Positions 10,936 through 22,300 of a stretch of 64,000 nt of DNA are shown here, piece by piece (position 1 is the first letter of the stretch; every line of letters starts with the position of its first letter). The stretch comes from Hyphodiscus hymeniophilus. Lineage: Eukaryota > Ascomycota > Leotiomycetes > Helotiales > Hyphodiscaceae. The stretch lies in the NCBI GenBank assembly GCA_016508695.1, contig VNKQ01000006.1:744001-808000 (forward strand), read 5' to 3'. Made by a program: the position numbers and the translations under genes. The notes under the pieces were generated by a model, which was not told where the DNA came from, did no database searches, and was given only the letters and a program-made list of their open reading frames with translations.

Positions 10936-13338
10936 TAGTGGGCGGTAGCCTAGACGTCAGCCGAATCGCAGCTCTTATCGGTGAGATTGTTTCTATCGCC
11001 AATAACGCCCAACGCTCGTTGTCTTGCGGTTTGGATTGAAGATGAGAATAAAGCACCGTGACATTCGAGGCAGATCAGAGGAGGGCGAGTTTGTGCGACT
11101 CCCAACGGTGGACTGCGGCCGCCTTGTGCAGCGGCTGAAGGCTCGTGTCGACTGCATTTGGACCGTGTCAGAATTGTGACCCCTTCCCTCCCTCAGAGCT
11201 CGGCGCACCGGTGGTGGGAGACTCTACTTCATGTGGAACTCTGGGCTTCTGCCTTGCCAGTCTTGGGGGGCCAAGGTCGCTCCAAATGGGACTAGATGTC
11301 CTCCAAGGAGCCAAGGAGGAGATTCCAAGCCTGTTGACGGGCTTCGGCTGTGCAACACGGATGGCTTGCCCAGATAACGGTGAGCGAATAGGCATACATC
11401 CTCAAGCGAACCGTCGTCCACGTGTATATGAGGTGCACCGTCGTATGTGGAGGTGGAGGTGGAAGGATTGAAGGGCGCAGAGAGGGGGAAAATAAATTCA
11501 AGTCATGGTCGATGATGATGGTGAATGTAGAAAGGAGTCCTGCAACGTAGAGTAAGGCGCCATACAGTATTATTGAGCCTCAGGCTGACGATGCCATTGC
11601 TTGTCAAAGCGAGAAGAGAAGACGGTCTTCGTTCCCATTGTTGGCAAATACGGTGAGGTGAACCAATGAAGCATCGAACCTGAACAGGGACTCTTAGCCT
11701 CGACCTTACAGCATAATCTGGATAGATGCTCGTTATTCTATGGAATTTGTGGTCTTCCATGGAAAGAAGCAACTGCCTTCTTATAGGTTCAATTGCACTC
11801 AACTGTCCTTGTCGAAGTACGAGAGTCATCGACGTGCTTGGTATCTTTGTGTGGGGTGGTTCTCGACGCTGTGAAGAAGCTTTTGAGGCCTGTCAATTGC
11901 CCACGGATCTTGCTATGACTCTACAAGTAGTTCTACAGGTGTTTAAGTGTTAGACTCAATCGTAAAACTCTAGTGGATGAGAGTAGTCTTGTGTACTAGA
12001 ACACCAAAGTCCTAACATGTCCTTAGACCTATCTATCACAAGGACATATCAAAACACCAAGACCGTCCGGAATTAGAAGGGCTTCTCTGAATGCTCAGGT
12101 CTCACACATAGTTCACTTAATTGAGGGTATTCTTGGTCCTGCGACCTCTAAATGACAGTCCAGGAACCCTCAATCTCATGATACTTGTATGTCCCTGTAT
12201 GAAGGCCGCCCAGGATCCTCACTGCTTATCTCCATCGCTGCCTTCATCTCCCACATATCTTAATGACTCAAGAAATGCTCACGAACTAGGGTTGATTCCA
12301 AGTTCAACAACAGTATCAAATGAAATCACAGCTGTGATGCTCCTACATGCGAGCGAGCAATGGTAGCCGCAAAACAGACGCAGACACAGTCGTTGAGCGG
12401 GCAGTCGCCTCGGAGGTACTAGATTGATTTGTTCTTCGTCTTACAGAACTCCCGTTGTGCAATGCGGTGGTGCGGGTAACGTCTCGTGCTGGCCCAACTA
12501 CTCACCTGGTTATCCTGAATTCCAAATCAAATTCTGCTTGTTTGTTGTCCGTTGTGAGTCTGTACAGGTGGAATAAGTGATTTGCACAAGCACCGCGGTA
12601 GTAGTGTGGTGTGGCCATCGTCCCGTCCCTGAGCCTAGAAAGATAGGGTACTCGTACAACCAAACCGACCGAGCCGTGCTCTGCGCGATTTGTACCATAT
12701 GAGCCTTCCTCTTTTGTAAATTTGAACGCCCCTCCTCAAATCCTCAATGAACCAGATTCCTTCCATAAACGATTTCTCGAACTCTGCTTTTGCCTCTCCT
12801 TCCCTCCCTTCCTACCAGACTTCATCCATACTTGCAAGCGCAAAAGGACAAGACCAGCTGGGAGAGATAGAATTCGCAGCACAATAATTCAATGACAGTA
12901 CAAACACGATAAGAGAAAAGGGCCAGTGCCACCATTTATATGTATTCCTTGTCTTAAGAGCTTCCTAAAGGGAAGTAGCTCCGGCAGCGTACCTGAAAAC
13001 CCCCCTGAACATTTATCTTCGCTTGCATACGATCCCAGTACAACGCCTATTCAGGGAAGTGATAAGGTTCCCCGCGCTCCACTCTCACCAGTATCGCCAG
13101 CAAACCGCTACCTCATTGAAGAAGTTGGTTATCGCAATAGCAAGCTGGCAGGCGAACCTTTCATGGGTCCTCACCTTGTCAGCTACGATTGGCGTTGCCT
13201 TCGAGGGGTATGCATTAGCCTAAGATCTTTGGGTCGAGCTACAAAAGGTCAAGATGCCCAGAAACTTGGCGAGAGATCACATCTCCGCAGGCTTGGAATC
13301 CAGCTTCAATTGTTTGGATACGCTGCCACTGCTCCAAA
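10936..13338. other. gene-free divergent region, 2.4 kb
   Basis: This lies between the start codons of the SH3-protein (-) and peptidase (+) genes and presumably contains both promoters. A 138-codon open frame at 12926-13342 has no Met start or family motif and overlaps the peptidase start. I found no supported gene, tRNA or repeat. Confidence 0.55.
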
Positions 13339-15527
13339 ATGAGGTCCGAAGTGCTCGCCGCTGCTCTCGCGGCTTTCGTGGCTGTCTGCAAGGCTGTTCC
13401 TACCCCTTCCACCTATGCTGTTCACGAGAAGAGATCCTCGATTCCACGAGAATGGAATCGAGGCAGTCGGGTCGAGGGAGAGGCGATTCTACCAATTCGA
13501 ATTGGATTGACTCAAAGCAACCTTGAGAATGCAGAGGCTCACCTCATGGATGTGTAAGCCTCTCTCTCCACTTCCATCTATGCTTGGATCGCCCGATAAA
13601 AGACTTTTGTCCCATCTTCATTTCCCTGACTTCGCACAGTTCCCACCCGCAGTCTCCTAACTTTGGGAAGCACTGGACACAGGAAGATGTGCACGATTTG
13701 TTCGCTCCATCCCAGGACAGTGTGGACGCCGTTCGTGCTTGGCTCGCTGCGTCTGGAATTTCAGAGAATGTGGTCACTCATTCTGATAACAAAGGCTGGC
13801 TTGCATTCGACATACCTGCCTGGCAAGCTGAGGAGATCTTCCAGACGGAATACCACGAGCATGTGCATTCCACTTCTGGAAATGTGCGAGTTGGATGTGA
13901 TGAGTATGACAGTGACAGCCTACTTTCCTTTTCAATCACTGATGTTGATACCCAGATATTCTTTGCCAGAGCATGTTCGAGAACACATCGACTTCATTTC
14001 GCCAGGTGTCAAGATGTCGGCCACCTTGAGAAAGACAGAGATCAAGAGAGACATACCAGCCAGTCGCCACCACAGGCCTGGTCCAATGAAGAAAGTGCCT
14101 GACCATTTCCATCACTGGACACCGCCATCTGGAGCAGGTAAACTGCCAGCAGATCTCCAAGACTGTGGAAGAAACATCACCCCAGTGTGCCTCAAGGCTC
14201 TTTATCAGATTCCAAATGCCCACATCAAAGATAATGTCAATCAATTAGGTCTCTATGAGTCTGGCGATAAATATTCCCAAGCGGACTTGAACTCCTTTTT
14301 CGCGGAATATGCGCCCAATGTTCCACAAGGAACTCATCCTCTTCTGGACTCAATTGATGGTGGCGAAGCCCCAGTTGCGCCTGGCAGCGAGGACAATACT
14401 GGTGAATCTGATATCGATATGGATATTGGATTCTCTTTGATCTATGTAAGTACCACTCTTTTATCTGCAGAAGTATACGTACTGACTAAGCCTAGCCTCA
14501 AACAATTACGCTCTATCAAGTTGACGATGAAATCGAGGCTAATACGGACGGGGGGTTCAACACTTTCCTCGATGCCCTCGATGGCTCATACTGCACCTAC
14601 ACAGCCGATGGAATCACCGGCGATACCCCCGGTTTCGATTCAGAATATCCCGACCCCGCGCCTGGAGGGTACAAAGGGAAACTTCAATGCGGTACCTATA
14701 AGCCAACTCGAGTGATCAGTGTCTCCTATGGAGTTTCCGAAGCCGACGCACCCCCTAACTACACACGTCGCCAATGCAATGAGTTCCTCAAGCTCGGCCT
14801 TCAAGGCCACACTATTGTATACGCTTCTGGTGATTATGGTGTAGCCTCGTTCCCAGGAGACGATAGCGACAATGGATGTCTCGGCGATGATTCAACGGTC
14901 TATAACCCCAGTTTCCCCACCTGCCCATACGTCACCAACGTGGGAGCGACTCGCCTCTACGATGATCAAACTGTCCTCGACAAGGAATCAGCTTTGCAAG
15001 CAGACCTCGGCCCTGGAGCTGAACTCTTTGCTTCAGCTGGAGGCTTTGCAAACTACTTTCCTGTTCCCTCTTATCAGAAGTCGGCCGTGGCCGAGTATTT
15101 CAAGAATCACAACCCTGGTCTCCCTTCGTACGTCGCCAATGCAGATGCGACTAACGTTGGTGCGAACGGGGGAGTGTACAACAGAGCTGGACGAGGGTTT
15201 CCAGATGTTTCTGCCAACGGAGCGCAATTCCGAGCTTTCAACAACCAGACTGATTTCCATTTCTACGGAACGAGTTTGGCAGCACCGATTTGGGGCAGTA
15301 TTATGACGCTGATTAACGAAGAGAGGACGGTGATTGGAAAGGGACCAGTGGGCTTCATAAACCCCACACTATATGACAATACTTGGGTCTTCAATGATAT
15401 TGTTAATGGGAGTAACCCTGGGTGCGGGTCGAAGGGATTCAGTGCAGTTCCGGGATGGGATCCTGTCACTGGATTGGGCACGCCGAAGTACCCTGCACTT
15501 TTGGGCTTATTCCTGTCTCTCCCATGA
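13339..15527 (+). CDS. secreted sedolisin (S53) tripeptidyl-peptidase-like, 666 aa
   Basis: Exons are 13339-13553, 13640-13903, 13956-14445 and 14496-15527. All introns are GT-AG and the frame is continuous. The signal peptide is MRSEVLAAALAAFVAVCKAV. A pro-kumamolisin propeptide follows (SHPQSPNFGKHWT, WLAFDIPAWQAEEIF, YSLPEHVREHIDFISP). In the catalytic domain the sedolisin Glu-Asp pair sits in GESDIDMD (E310, D314). The oxyanion Asp is in ASGDYGVASFPG (D436) and the nucleophile Ser in YGTSLAAPIWG (S583). The C-terminal calcium site region is NDIVNGSNPGC...GWDPVTGLGTP. Family members are acid proteases that release N-terminal tripeptides from secreted protein. The full set of catalytic residues and the normal length indicate an active enzyme. 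Confidence 0.95.
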
Positions 15528-16663
15528 GTCTTGAAACCAGCTGGATGATGTTAGATGATAGGTAATCATAGGGTAATGAGCAATGAAACTGTTTTTGACG
15601 GAGAAAATCACCCATCGTTGATTGCGCTCTTATTCGTATCTAGCCAACAGATCACCCTTCCTTCTCCCTTCGCACATGCTTTCCGTGCTTCAAGGTTACA
15701 TTTTCCAGCCCCCTCAGCCAGCACGATGATTAATTTCCTGTTTTTCTACTCAGCATTTACAATTGACGGTGATGAAACAATTCAGACTCTAGCTATTCCC
15801 CCAGTCGGTTTTCGCCTTGGGGTCGAACATGAATGGGGGCCTGCTTCGTTCAAAGTCTGGACGCATAGACATGATCGACAATACCTTAGTATCCTGCCTA
15901 CTCTGCAAGATATCCAGAACCCAGAAATCCGCCCGATCTGTTTCAGGTTCCGCAAGGTTGTAGTGTCGCTTTATTTTGGATAGGGAGGGTGGAGGTGGCC
16001 GCCAGGGGCTCTGCGAAAGGGGTCGGACGAGGAGGTATCTGTCAATGCGGGTGAAAGCCGCTGTCGATCAAATGTCGCTGTCGATTTAAATGTCGCTGTC
16101 GGACTCAATGTCGCTGTCGGACTCAATGTCGCTGTCGGATTCAATGTCTCTGTCGATCCAAATATCATTGTTGATTCAAATTTCACGGTCGATGCAGTAC
16201 GTACAGTCGAACCCGTCTCCCTGTCCGCTAGATCTCAACTCGATTCTCGTCGGTGTCATTGGCCAGGGATTTGAAGCGTCTCATGTTTACCAGGAGGTAG
16301 AAATCGCACTTGTATTTCGGGAACTTGCAGTCCTTGTCTCAATAATTTTCAATGCTCGCTGGTCGGACTCTGGCATAGGACCATCCATCGCGTCTAACCC
16401 GTAAGAGCGTCTGAAAAACTGCAGTTGAGTAACGCGACCAAACGCAACGTGAGCTGAATCACGGAAATACAGCTTGATACTCGGAGGCGAGTAGCATATT
16501 CGAATGACAGAAAATGACTCAAAGCTACAAGCGTCACACGAGTATGTGTCAGATTCAGAGCTTGGTAGTTTTATTATGTCCGAATAACGCGAAGTAGGAG
16601 AATCACAGCCTTTCGAATTGCTTCAACGAACATCCCGAGTCTGAATCATCCCCACTTTGCCTG
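15528..16663. other. intergenic region with minisatellite
   Basis: About 1.1 kb downstream of the peptidase with no supported gene. Its one conspicuous structure is the 18-bp minisatellite listed separately. Confidence 0.5.
16059..16198. repeat. 18-bp minisatellite, about eight units
   Basis: Units of the form CGCTGTCGGACTCAATGT recur head to tail. The central three to four are nearly identical and the outer ones decay. The period is a multiple of three, so each strand can read as six-residue repeats (minus strand: PTATLS-type). The surrounding frames are short, so coding is not established. Confidence 0.8.
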
Positions 16664-16670
16664 TATAAAA
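16664..16670 (+). promoter_or_regulatory. TATA box for small Cys-rich gene
   Basis: TATAAAA lies 172 bp upstream of the proposed ATG at 16842, followed by a CT-rich stretch and an A/C-rich leader. The leader holds one short upstream frame (ATG at about 16745, 22 codons). Confidence 0.5.
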
Positions 16671-16841
16671 GCACGAAATTTTTGCTCCCAAATCCAACCA
16701 TCCTTCTTTTTATCTCGAACAACCACTCCATAACAGCGCAAGCAATGCGAATTCAAACACATACATACACACCAAAAGAATATAAACTAACTGACAAGAG
16801 CCGAAACTACTAACAGAACCCTCACAACCCATCAAGCCAAA

Positions 16842-17036
16842 ATGTGCCAATTTCGTTTACTCTTCTGCCGTCGTTGTCACGATCTCCTAAGTGCAAGTGC
16901 AAAGCTTCTCGAATGCAGAGTCATGCGAGAGACGGGACAATGCCCAAATGGGCCCCCAATGCAAGGTCCAGGCATGTCGGGACCAGCATGTGCTGATTGC
17001 AGAGCGACTCGAGCGAGGGCACGACGGTGTCGATGA
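16842..17036 (+). CDS. small Cys-rich protein candidate, 64 aa
   Basis: A single open frame preceded by a good fungal start context (AAGCCAAAATG) and a TATA box. It starts MCQFRLLFCRRCHDLLS and has seven cysteines, including CRRC and CADC pairs, then an Arg-rich tail. The paired cysteines could bind zinc; there is no clear secretion signal. It resembles in style the short fungal proteins that begin MCQ and carry scattered Cys pairs, but I cannot assign a family. The gene may be longer if it is spliced. Confidence 0.45.
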   Translation: MCQFRLLFCRRCHDLLSASAKLLECRVMRETGQCPNGPPMQGPGMSGPACADCRATRARARRCR

Positions 17037-19299
17037 TGTCCTGAGGGTTAGGTTGAAGCTGAGCCTGCTCATGCTGGGTTTCAAGGCTCTGGTGAATCGA
17101 AGGAAGCTCGGATTTGTGAAGTAGATCAGTAGATAGAATACAATTCGTTGAGCTTCACTGGATATGCCCCAACTTGAAAGACAGGTCGAAGCTGTGGTGA
17201 TTTCTTCAGACATGCACAATGGACCCACCAGTGCCGGGGGGGAAAGCGGTGGTACTGTTACGTGAACTTTCTCGTCCATGGGAAAGTTCTTCTCACAATA
17301 ACGGAAGTGACGTCTCAATCGAGATATTAAGTACGGAGACAACTCTGAAGTCTACAAGACCTGGAAAGCTAGCGATTTTTGGCAAACGGTCTGTTAGCAT
17401 GGCCGCATCGCAGACCCTTGCCTACTACAGTAAAGAGCGGTGACCAGGTTGATAGGGCCGAGTGCTCCACAACCCATACTTTTTAAGACGGTGGGTTGAG
17501 AAGCAAGCGGAGCAGGGAAAGCGTCGCTTGGGTCTGACTCAATTTCCTATTAAGGTGTTTGCGATTTGTCCTACTCAGGTATGCCCTAGAACACCAGCCA
17601 AGATGCAATGGAATGGCTGACAAAGCAAGATGCATACACATCTCCGACAATTGATGTGAGTTGTTTGGTTTGTTCCAGGCTTCGCCAATGCAGCGGATGG
17701 TCTAATAAGGTTTGTCCCAAGAAGCAGCAGCAAGGAGATGAAACGTGATTTGTCCAAGCGCGCGCTTGTGTCTCCCTTCGAAACGTAGACGCATCTTGGA
17801 CGAAACGACCTGCGCTCAAGCAACAACCAATCGAGAGCGTGGAAAATGCGGTGTCGACGGCAATAGCCTCAAGTGCGGCATGCAACAAAAAGGATTAAGC
17901 AACTTAGGAGCCTGAGATCGTTGGCGGCGTTCCTCGATAGGATCAGGATCTAGCTTGGGGGCGGAAAGTCTTCTCACGTGATAGCTACTTTCCGATACAC
18001 AAATGGTGATATACTAGTTTTAGCTTGAGTCAATGCGCGGTATACGGTCAATCTCAGCCTTCTGTGGTTCCAAGATATCTTGTAGTGTACCTCAGTGGAA
18101 AAGAGGCATGCATTAACTGCGAGAAATATCATGTCACGTGCATGTCACCACTTCGAATATTGCGCGAGGCTACAGGTGGTGCATGGAACTTTCTTCAACC
18201 ATCCAATTGTTATCCCCAGATACTCCAGTTCCAAGTATCGTTGTACTTAGCTCGTGAAGCACTTCTGACCTCGAAAGGGGCTCTTCACGGATGGCCACAA
18301 CTTCAATAAGAAAATGGCGACCCATTGGTCACACAAGACAACAGATTTTGCTGCACATCGACGACTTGAGAGGGTCATCCGTGGCGCACGCACTCGAACC
18401 AATCAGCCAGCCACCAAGGCAGGTTCTCTCCAATCATCTCATCCCTCTGGCCTGCTCTTGTGTTTCTGTTGCACGTCGGAAGTTTGCGACCATGCAGAAG
18501 CTCGTCCGCCCGCGTTGCAAAGACCCAATAGTTGCGTGTCACGAGACCCAAGCCTGCATCTTCCACGAATTAGATGACGGCATGATGGCTGAAAAACACT
18601 CAAGTTTGACATCGGTTGTACGGCTGCATGTGCGTATTATCCAATGACTTTTCCAGATTGCGTTCCCTCTCCAATCATCTCTTTCGGCTGGTTTTGTTGC
18701 ACGTCTGAGATTGAACAGATGTTTGCCAGAGGAAAAAGCATGACTTTCGGCATAATCAGGTCCACCATTGGCGCATTGACAAAACCTCCGATATATACGG
18801 TTGCAGGAATGGAGATGCCTTGATATCGCATAGCAGTGAGTCCACTGCGTCTCAGATAGTAGAAGAGGATTCAGTGCCAGTCTCGCGTGACTCAGCTTCG
18901 GGACGACTCCCGAGTTCCCTCCTTCGTAGCTGACGAACTAGCTGATATGTTCCTGGTGCTTTACACGATTCATCTCCCTTCTCCAAAATCATACTGTTAT
19001 AAAGCCCGAGATATTGGTCTAAAAACCCTCGAACCTAAACCCTGATCATATCTTGTTACGGACACAGTCCACGATCATCATTTGGCGACGACTCCGATTA
19101 CGAGGCATTACTTTCGAGGATGAACTAGTAATTCAGACCTTTAAAGATGGGCTCCCTTTGTATATTACCCTAGAAGTTCTCGTGGTGAAGTTTCCTGCTA
19201 GATACACTACAGTAAAATAATAAATGGAAAATCTTCTCTTGAAGAAAATGACAGAATGGGGTAAGTTCTTCAAGGATGGACCTCTCACTGTGATGTGGC
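17037..19299. other. gene-free stretch, 2.3 kb
   Basis: No convincing gene. Two loosely similar segments (about 18425-18487 and 18665-18712) share a TCTCCAATCATCTC...GTTGCACGTC pattern, suggesting an old local duplication. CACGTG motifs occur near 17976 and 18136. Confidence 0.5.
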
Positions 19300-19962
19300 C
19301 TGCTGAAGGTTGTCGGTCATAGATCCTATCGAGCTCGATATGGAACGAAACTCCAAAAACTCTGGCTCTTGCGGACGACATCCCAGTACAACACAATATC
19401 GGAATTGTCTATATACGAGATCCCAATCCTTAAAAACTATCATTTCGAAAACGAAAAGATAACTCTTACAGCAACTGAATCAACTCTCTCAACACCAAAT
19501 AGAACAACCACCATTGCGGGTCTAAGGCAACGAGATCCCCAATGCTCTGCGAAAGCAACTCTACTTTGGAACGAGATCACAGCCACTGCTGGCCTCGCAG
19601 TCTACAAGGATGATTACAGGCATGTGGAGATCTTCTTTGATCCGATTCTAGCCGCTATCTCTTTTACTGCCACGTGTTTCCCTCCTAGCAGTGAGCGCAT
19701 CATCACAATTAATATCATCCCTGGCCACCAGGTTCAACTTGCAGTACATGCCACAAATATCCAGTACGAGTTCCTCTTTTGACAGTCTAATGAAAGTAAT
19801 TGGCACTCCATTTCTACCTTAGATACAAAATTAATGACTGCGAACGACTTCACTGGAACTCTGTTTGGCGTGTTTGCAAGCGGGGAGGAACAGGTTGTTG
19901 CTTTTGAAGATTTCAAAATTAGCGAAGGGGGATTACGGCATCGTACAACAGGGTTGGTTTGA
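19300..19962 (+). pseudogene. relic of GH43-type C-terminal beta-sandwich domain
   Basis: One frame runs from about 19300 to the stop at 19960-19962, interrupted by an in-frame TGA at 19780-19782. Blocks such as STLSTPNRTTTIAGLRQRDP, TAGLAVYKDDYRHVEIFFD, VQLAVHATNIQYEF and FTGTLFGVFASGEE fit the concanavalin-like C-terminal domain of fungal GH43 beta-xylosidase/arabinofuranosidase proteins. No GH43 catalytic propeller is recognisable in the preceding kilobase, so this is a 5'-truncated remnant. It converges on the esterase gene, which acts on the same class of substrate. The assignment rests on motif resemblance, not on a search. Confidence 0.6.
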
Positions 19963-20131
19963 ATGCAATGAATTTAATAAGTATCTTGAAACACATTTGA
20001 ACTGAACAAGTGATTTCTCTATCGTTACCACCCAGCGTGAATAGTACAAATCGTCTATTTCATAATTAGGATATCATTGCCGGATTTCAAACACACATGT
20101 AAGCGTTGCTCAATCCACCAACCACCACTCA

Positions 20132-21116
20132 TTAAGCCAGTGAGTGCTTCTTGAAAAACTCCATTATAATTGGTGTTGCATCAAAGTCGGCCGTTTGAGC
20201 ATCTCCAACATCGACTAAACTGGGCCAGTCGTGACCGAGGTTAAGGTCGGTAACCTGTGTCACCAATCCGGTATCTTCCCCCAAGCCAAAAGTGTAGATA
20301 AGCGTATCATTGGTAGCTGGTAATTCGGTCGTGGCATTAGCGATACTCAAGCCGTCTCTCGCAGCCCATTCCTGAGCCCAGTGCGGGATGCTAGGCACAC
20401 AAGCCCCCTTCCTCGATTTATTGCCGAAGTAATCGATCGTGTGATCTTTGTACCCGTGGAACTCGAGGATGGGGATCTTGGGTCGTCCAGGATCGCAGGA
20501 TATGGCTACCGTGTCGGGGTCGCATGGGATTGCCACGTCGTCGACATAGAAAGCACCCGAAACTGGAGCAAACGCAGCAATGCGCTGAGAAAGCGCTTGA
20601 TCGCAAGCCAAACGGTTGGTAAATCCACCACCATCAGATTTTCCACTAGCCCAGATTCTGGCGGGATCTATTGCGTACAGACTCTCCAACTGGTTGATCA
20701 TATCATTGGTGAATCTCACGTCGTGGGCACCGTTATCTGGATTCCCAGCCCCTTGCCAAGTTTCCTATTCCGGTGTTAGAGTGAATATATATTTGGACCA
20801 GGAGACTTACCCCTATTCCTTGGGGATAGATAGAGATTGCAAAATCGTTAAAGTCGGGGTTTGAGAATTGAGAAAGCTCTTGCTGTTGAGAAGCATTCCG
20901 ACTTCCGCCGTGGAAAGAAAAGATGACTGGAGTGAGGGTTTGACCGTCATACTTTGGAGGTATGCAGATGAGGTAAGTCCGGTTGATTCCAGAGCTCAAA
21001 ATCGTGACGTTGGTAGTTTCACCGACTGCTTGAATTAAAGGAAGAGGTTTGTAAAGTGCAGTAGTGGTAGTAGCGAGGAGGGGTAGAAATGTAAGTCCTT
21101 TCGAAAACATTTTCAT
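20132..21116 (-). CDS. secreted CE1-type feruloyl/acetylxylan esterase-like, 312 aa
   Basis: Exons are 21116-20811 and 20764-20132, with a 46-bp phase-0 intron (GTAAG...ATAG). The start at 21116 gives a signal peptide (MKMFSKGLTFLPLLATTTTA); an upstream in-frame Met adds 30 residues that would spoil it. The oxyanion motif is FHGGSRN. The nucleophile elbow is GKSDG (S145), and the likely catalytic His is in LGHDWP (H280). This is the alpha/beta-hydrolase layout of esterase-PHB/CE1 enzymes that release ferulate or acetyl groups from hemicellulose. It is secreted, and near it is a relic of a hemicellulase. The exact substrate is not deducible. Confidence 0.88.
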
Positions 21117-22300
21117 CGAGTGCTGGGCAGATGGTAATGAGACCACAAACTGATTGAAGATTTCCTCATAGTTATACGAATGGAGAAAATCCCTGACCAA
21201 GAACATTTTGTAAAATGTCGTACTTTCAAAGTTGAGCTGATGTGTCTTCTGGAGTAGGGAACAGTCGAAAGACGAGTATGTAAGCGAGTTCCTTGTACGA
21301 TAGCGCAGCTTTTCAACAATTCACAGAACTATTTTATATCAAGCTTCAACAGCTACACTAACTGACATATGACTGAGACTTAATAGTCGATACAACACGC
21401 TAGGTTTTCGTCACATAATTCTGCTGGTTATACGGGCAAACTGGTACAGATATAGCCTTTCAACATTCAGCTCACTACGAAACACTTACCTGTGCCAGTT
21501 GACAATTTGTTCAGCCCAGCTGTAGGCGAGAAGGCTTTGTCAGAGGCTGACAGCCGCCAAGAACCAACTACCAATCAAAAGACAAACCCAAATCGAGAGG
21601 GTTTGACTGATGTACAGCCGAGTCGCTTGAGCATGACTGCATCTGCACGTAGCACAAAGCTCACGTAATAACACTCGGGTTGCAATTGTGAAGTCAATCT
21701 CAATGAAGGCTAAAGGCTTATTATTATTTATGAAACCCAGTTTCCGGGACTTATGAATTTGAGGGTCAAGTAATTTTCACTAGCATGCTAGTTGCTGCGG
21801 CAAATGAAAGAAGCTTTCAGCCCCGTCAAGGTTTACGTCTTTGCATAAGGGGGTAATCGCCGTAACACAAGTCTCCAGGTAAAGGATAGTGGAAAGCGCT
21901 ACGGTACCTCTAAGCTGAAGGTATTCCGGGGTATCGATCAACGCCAGCCTCTTTTGAAGTTTGTGCACTGTTACGACATTCTTTGGTAACAATAGTAAGT
22001 ATCCTATACTAGAGAGTTTTGAAGTCACCAAGTCGAGCCAAAGTTAATGTGACTAGCTATCTTATCCAGTCTCCAGAGCCTTTCCACTAGTTCCATCTAC
22101 TTGTGGGAATTCCTCAAGCTGGCTAGATTTATTGGAAACTCGACGTCGACTCAATTTTCAGCTGTTGCTTGCCTGTTCGACACGAAGTCATTACAGGGCC
22201 AAATATAGCAAATAGGCTGTGCCAACAGAAGCACAAGAAGCAACAGTCTTAGCGTCCCCATTTCACTCACCGGGCTCAGAGTTTGTGAGACCTCAAAAGG
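21117..22300. other. intergenic region, 1.2 kb
   Basis: Holds the esterase promoter and the 3' flank of the GH125 gene. No gene was recognised; an 83-codon minus-strand frame at 21780-22031 has no features. Confidence 0.5.

Noticed and set aside
12926..13342. 138-codon plus-strand frame before the peptidase gene
   Set aside because: It starts at GTG, not ATG, has no family motif, and its 3' end overlaps the well-supported peptidase start.
17586..18647. Overlapping frames of 80-118 codons on both strands
   Set aside because: Mutually overlapping, compositionally random and without start context or domains.
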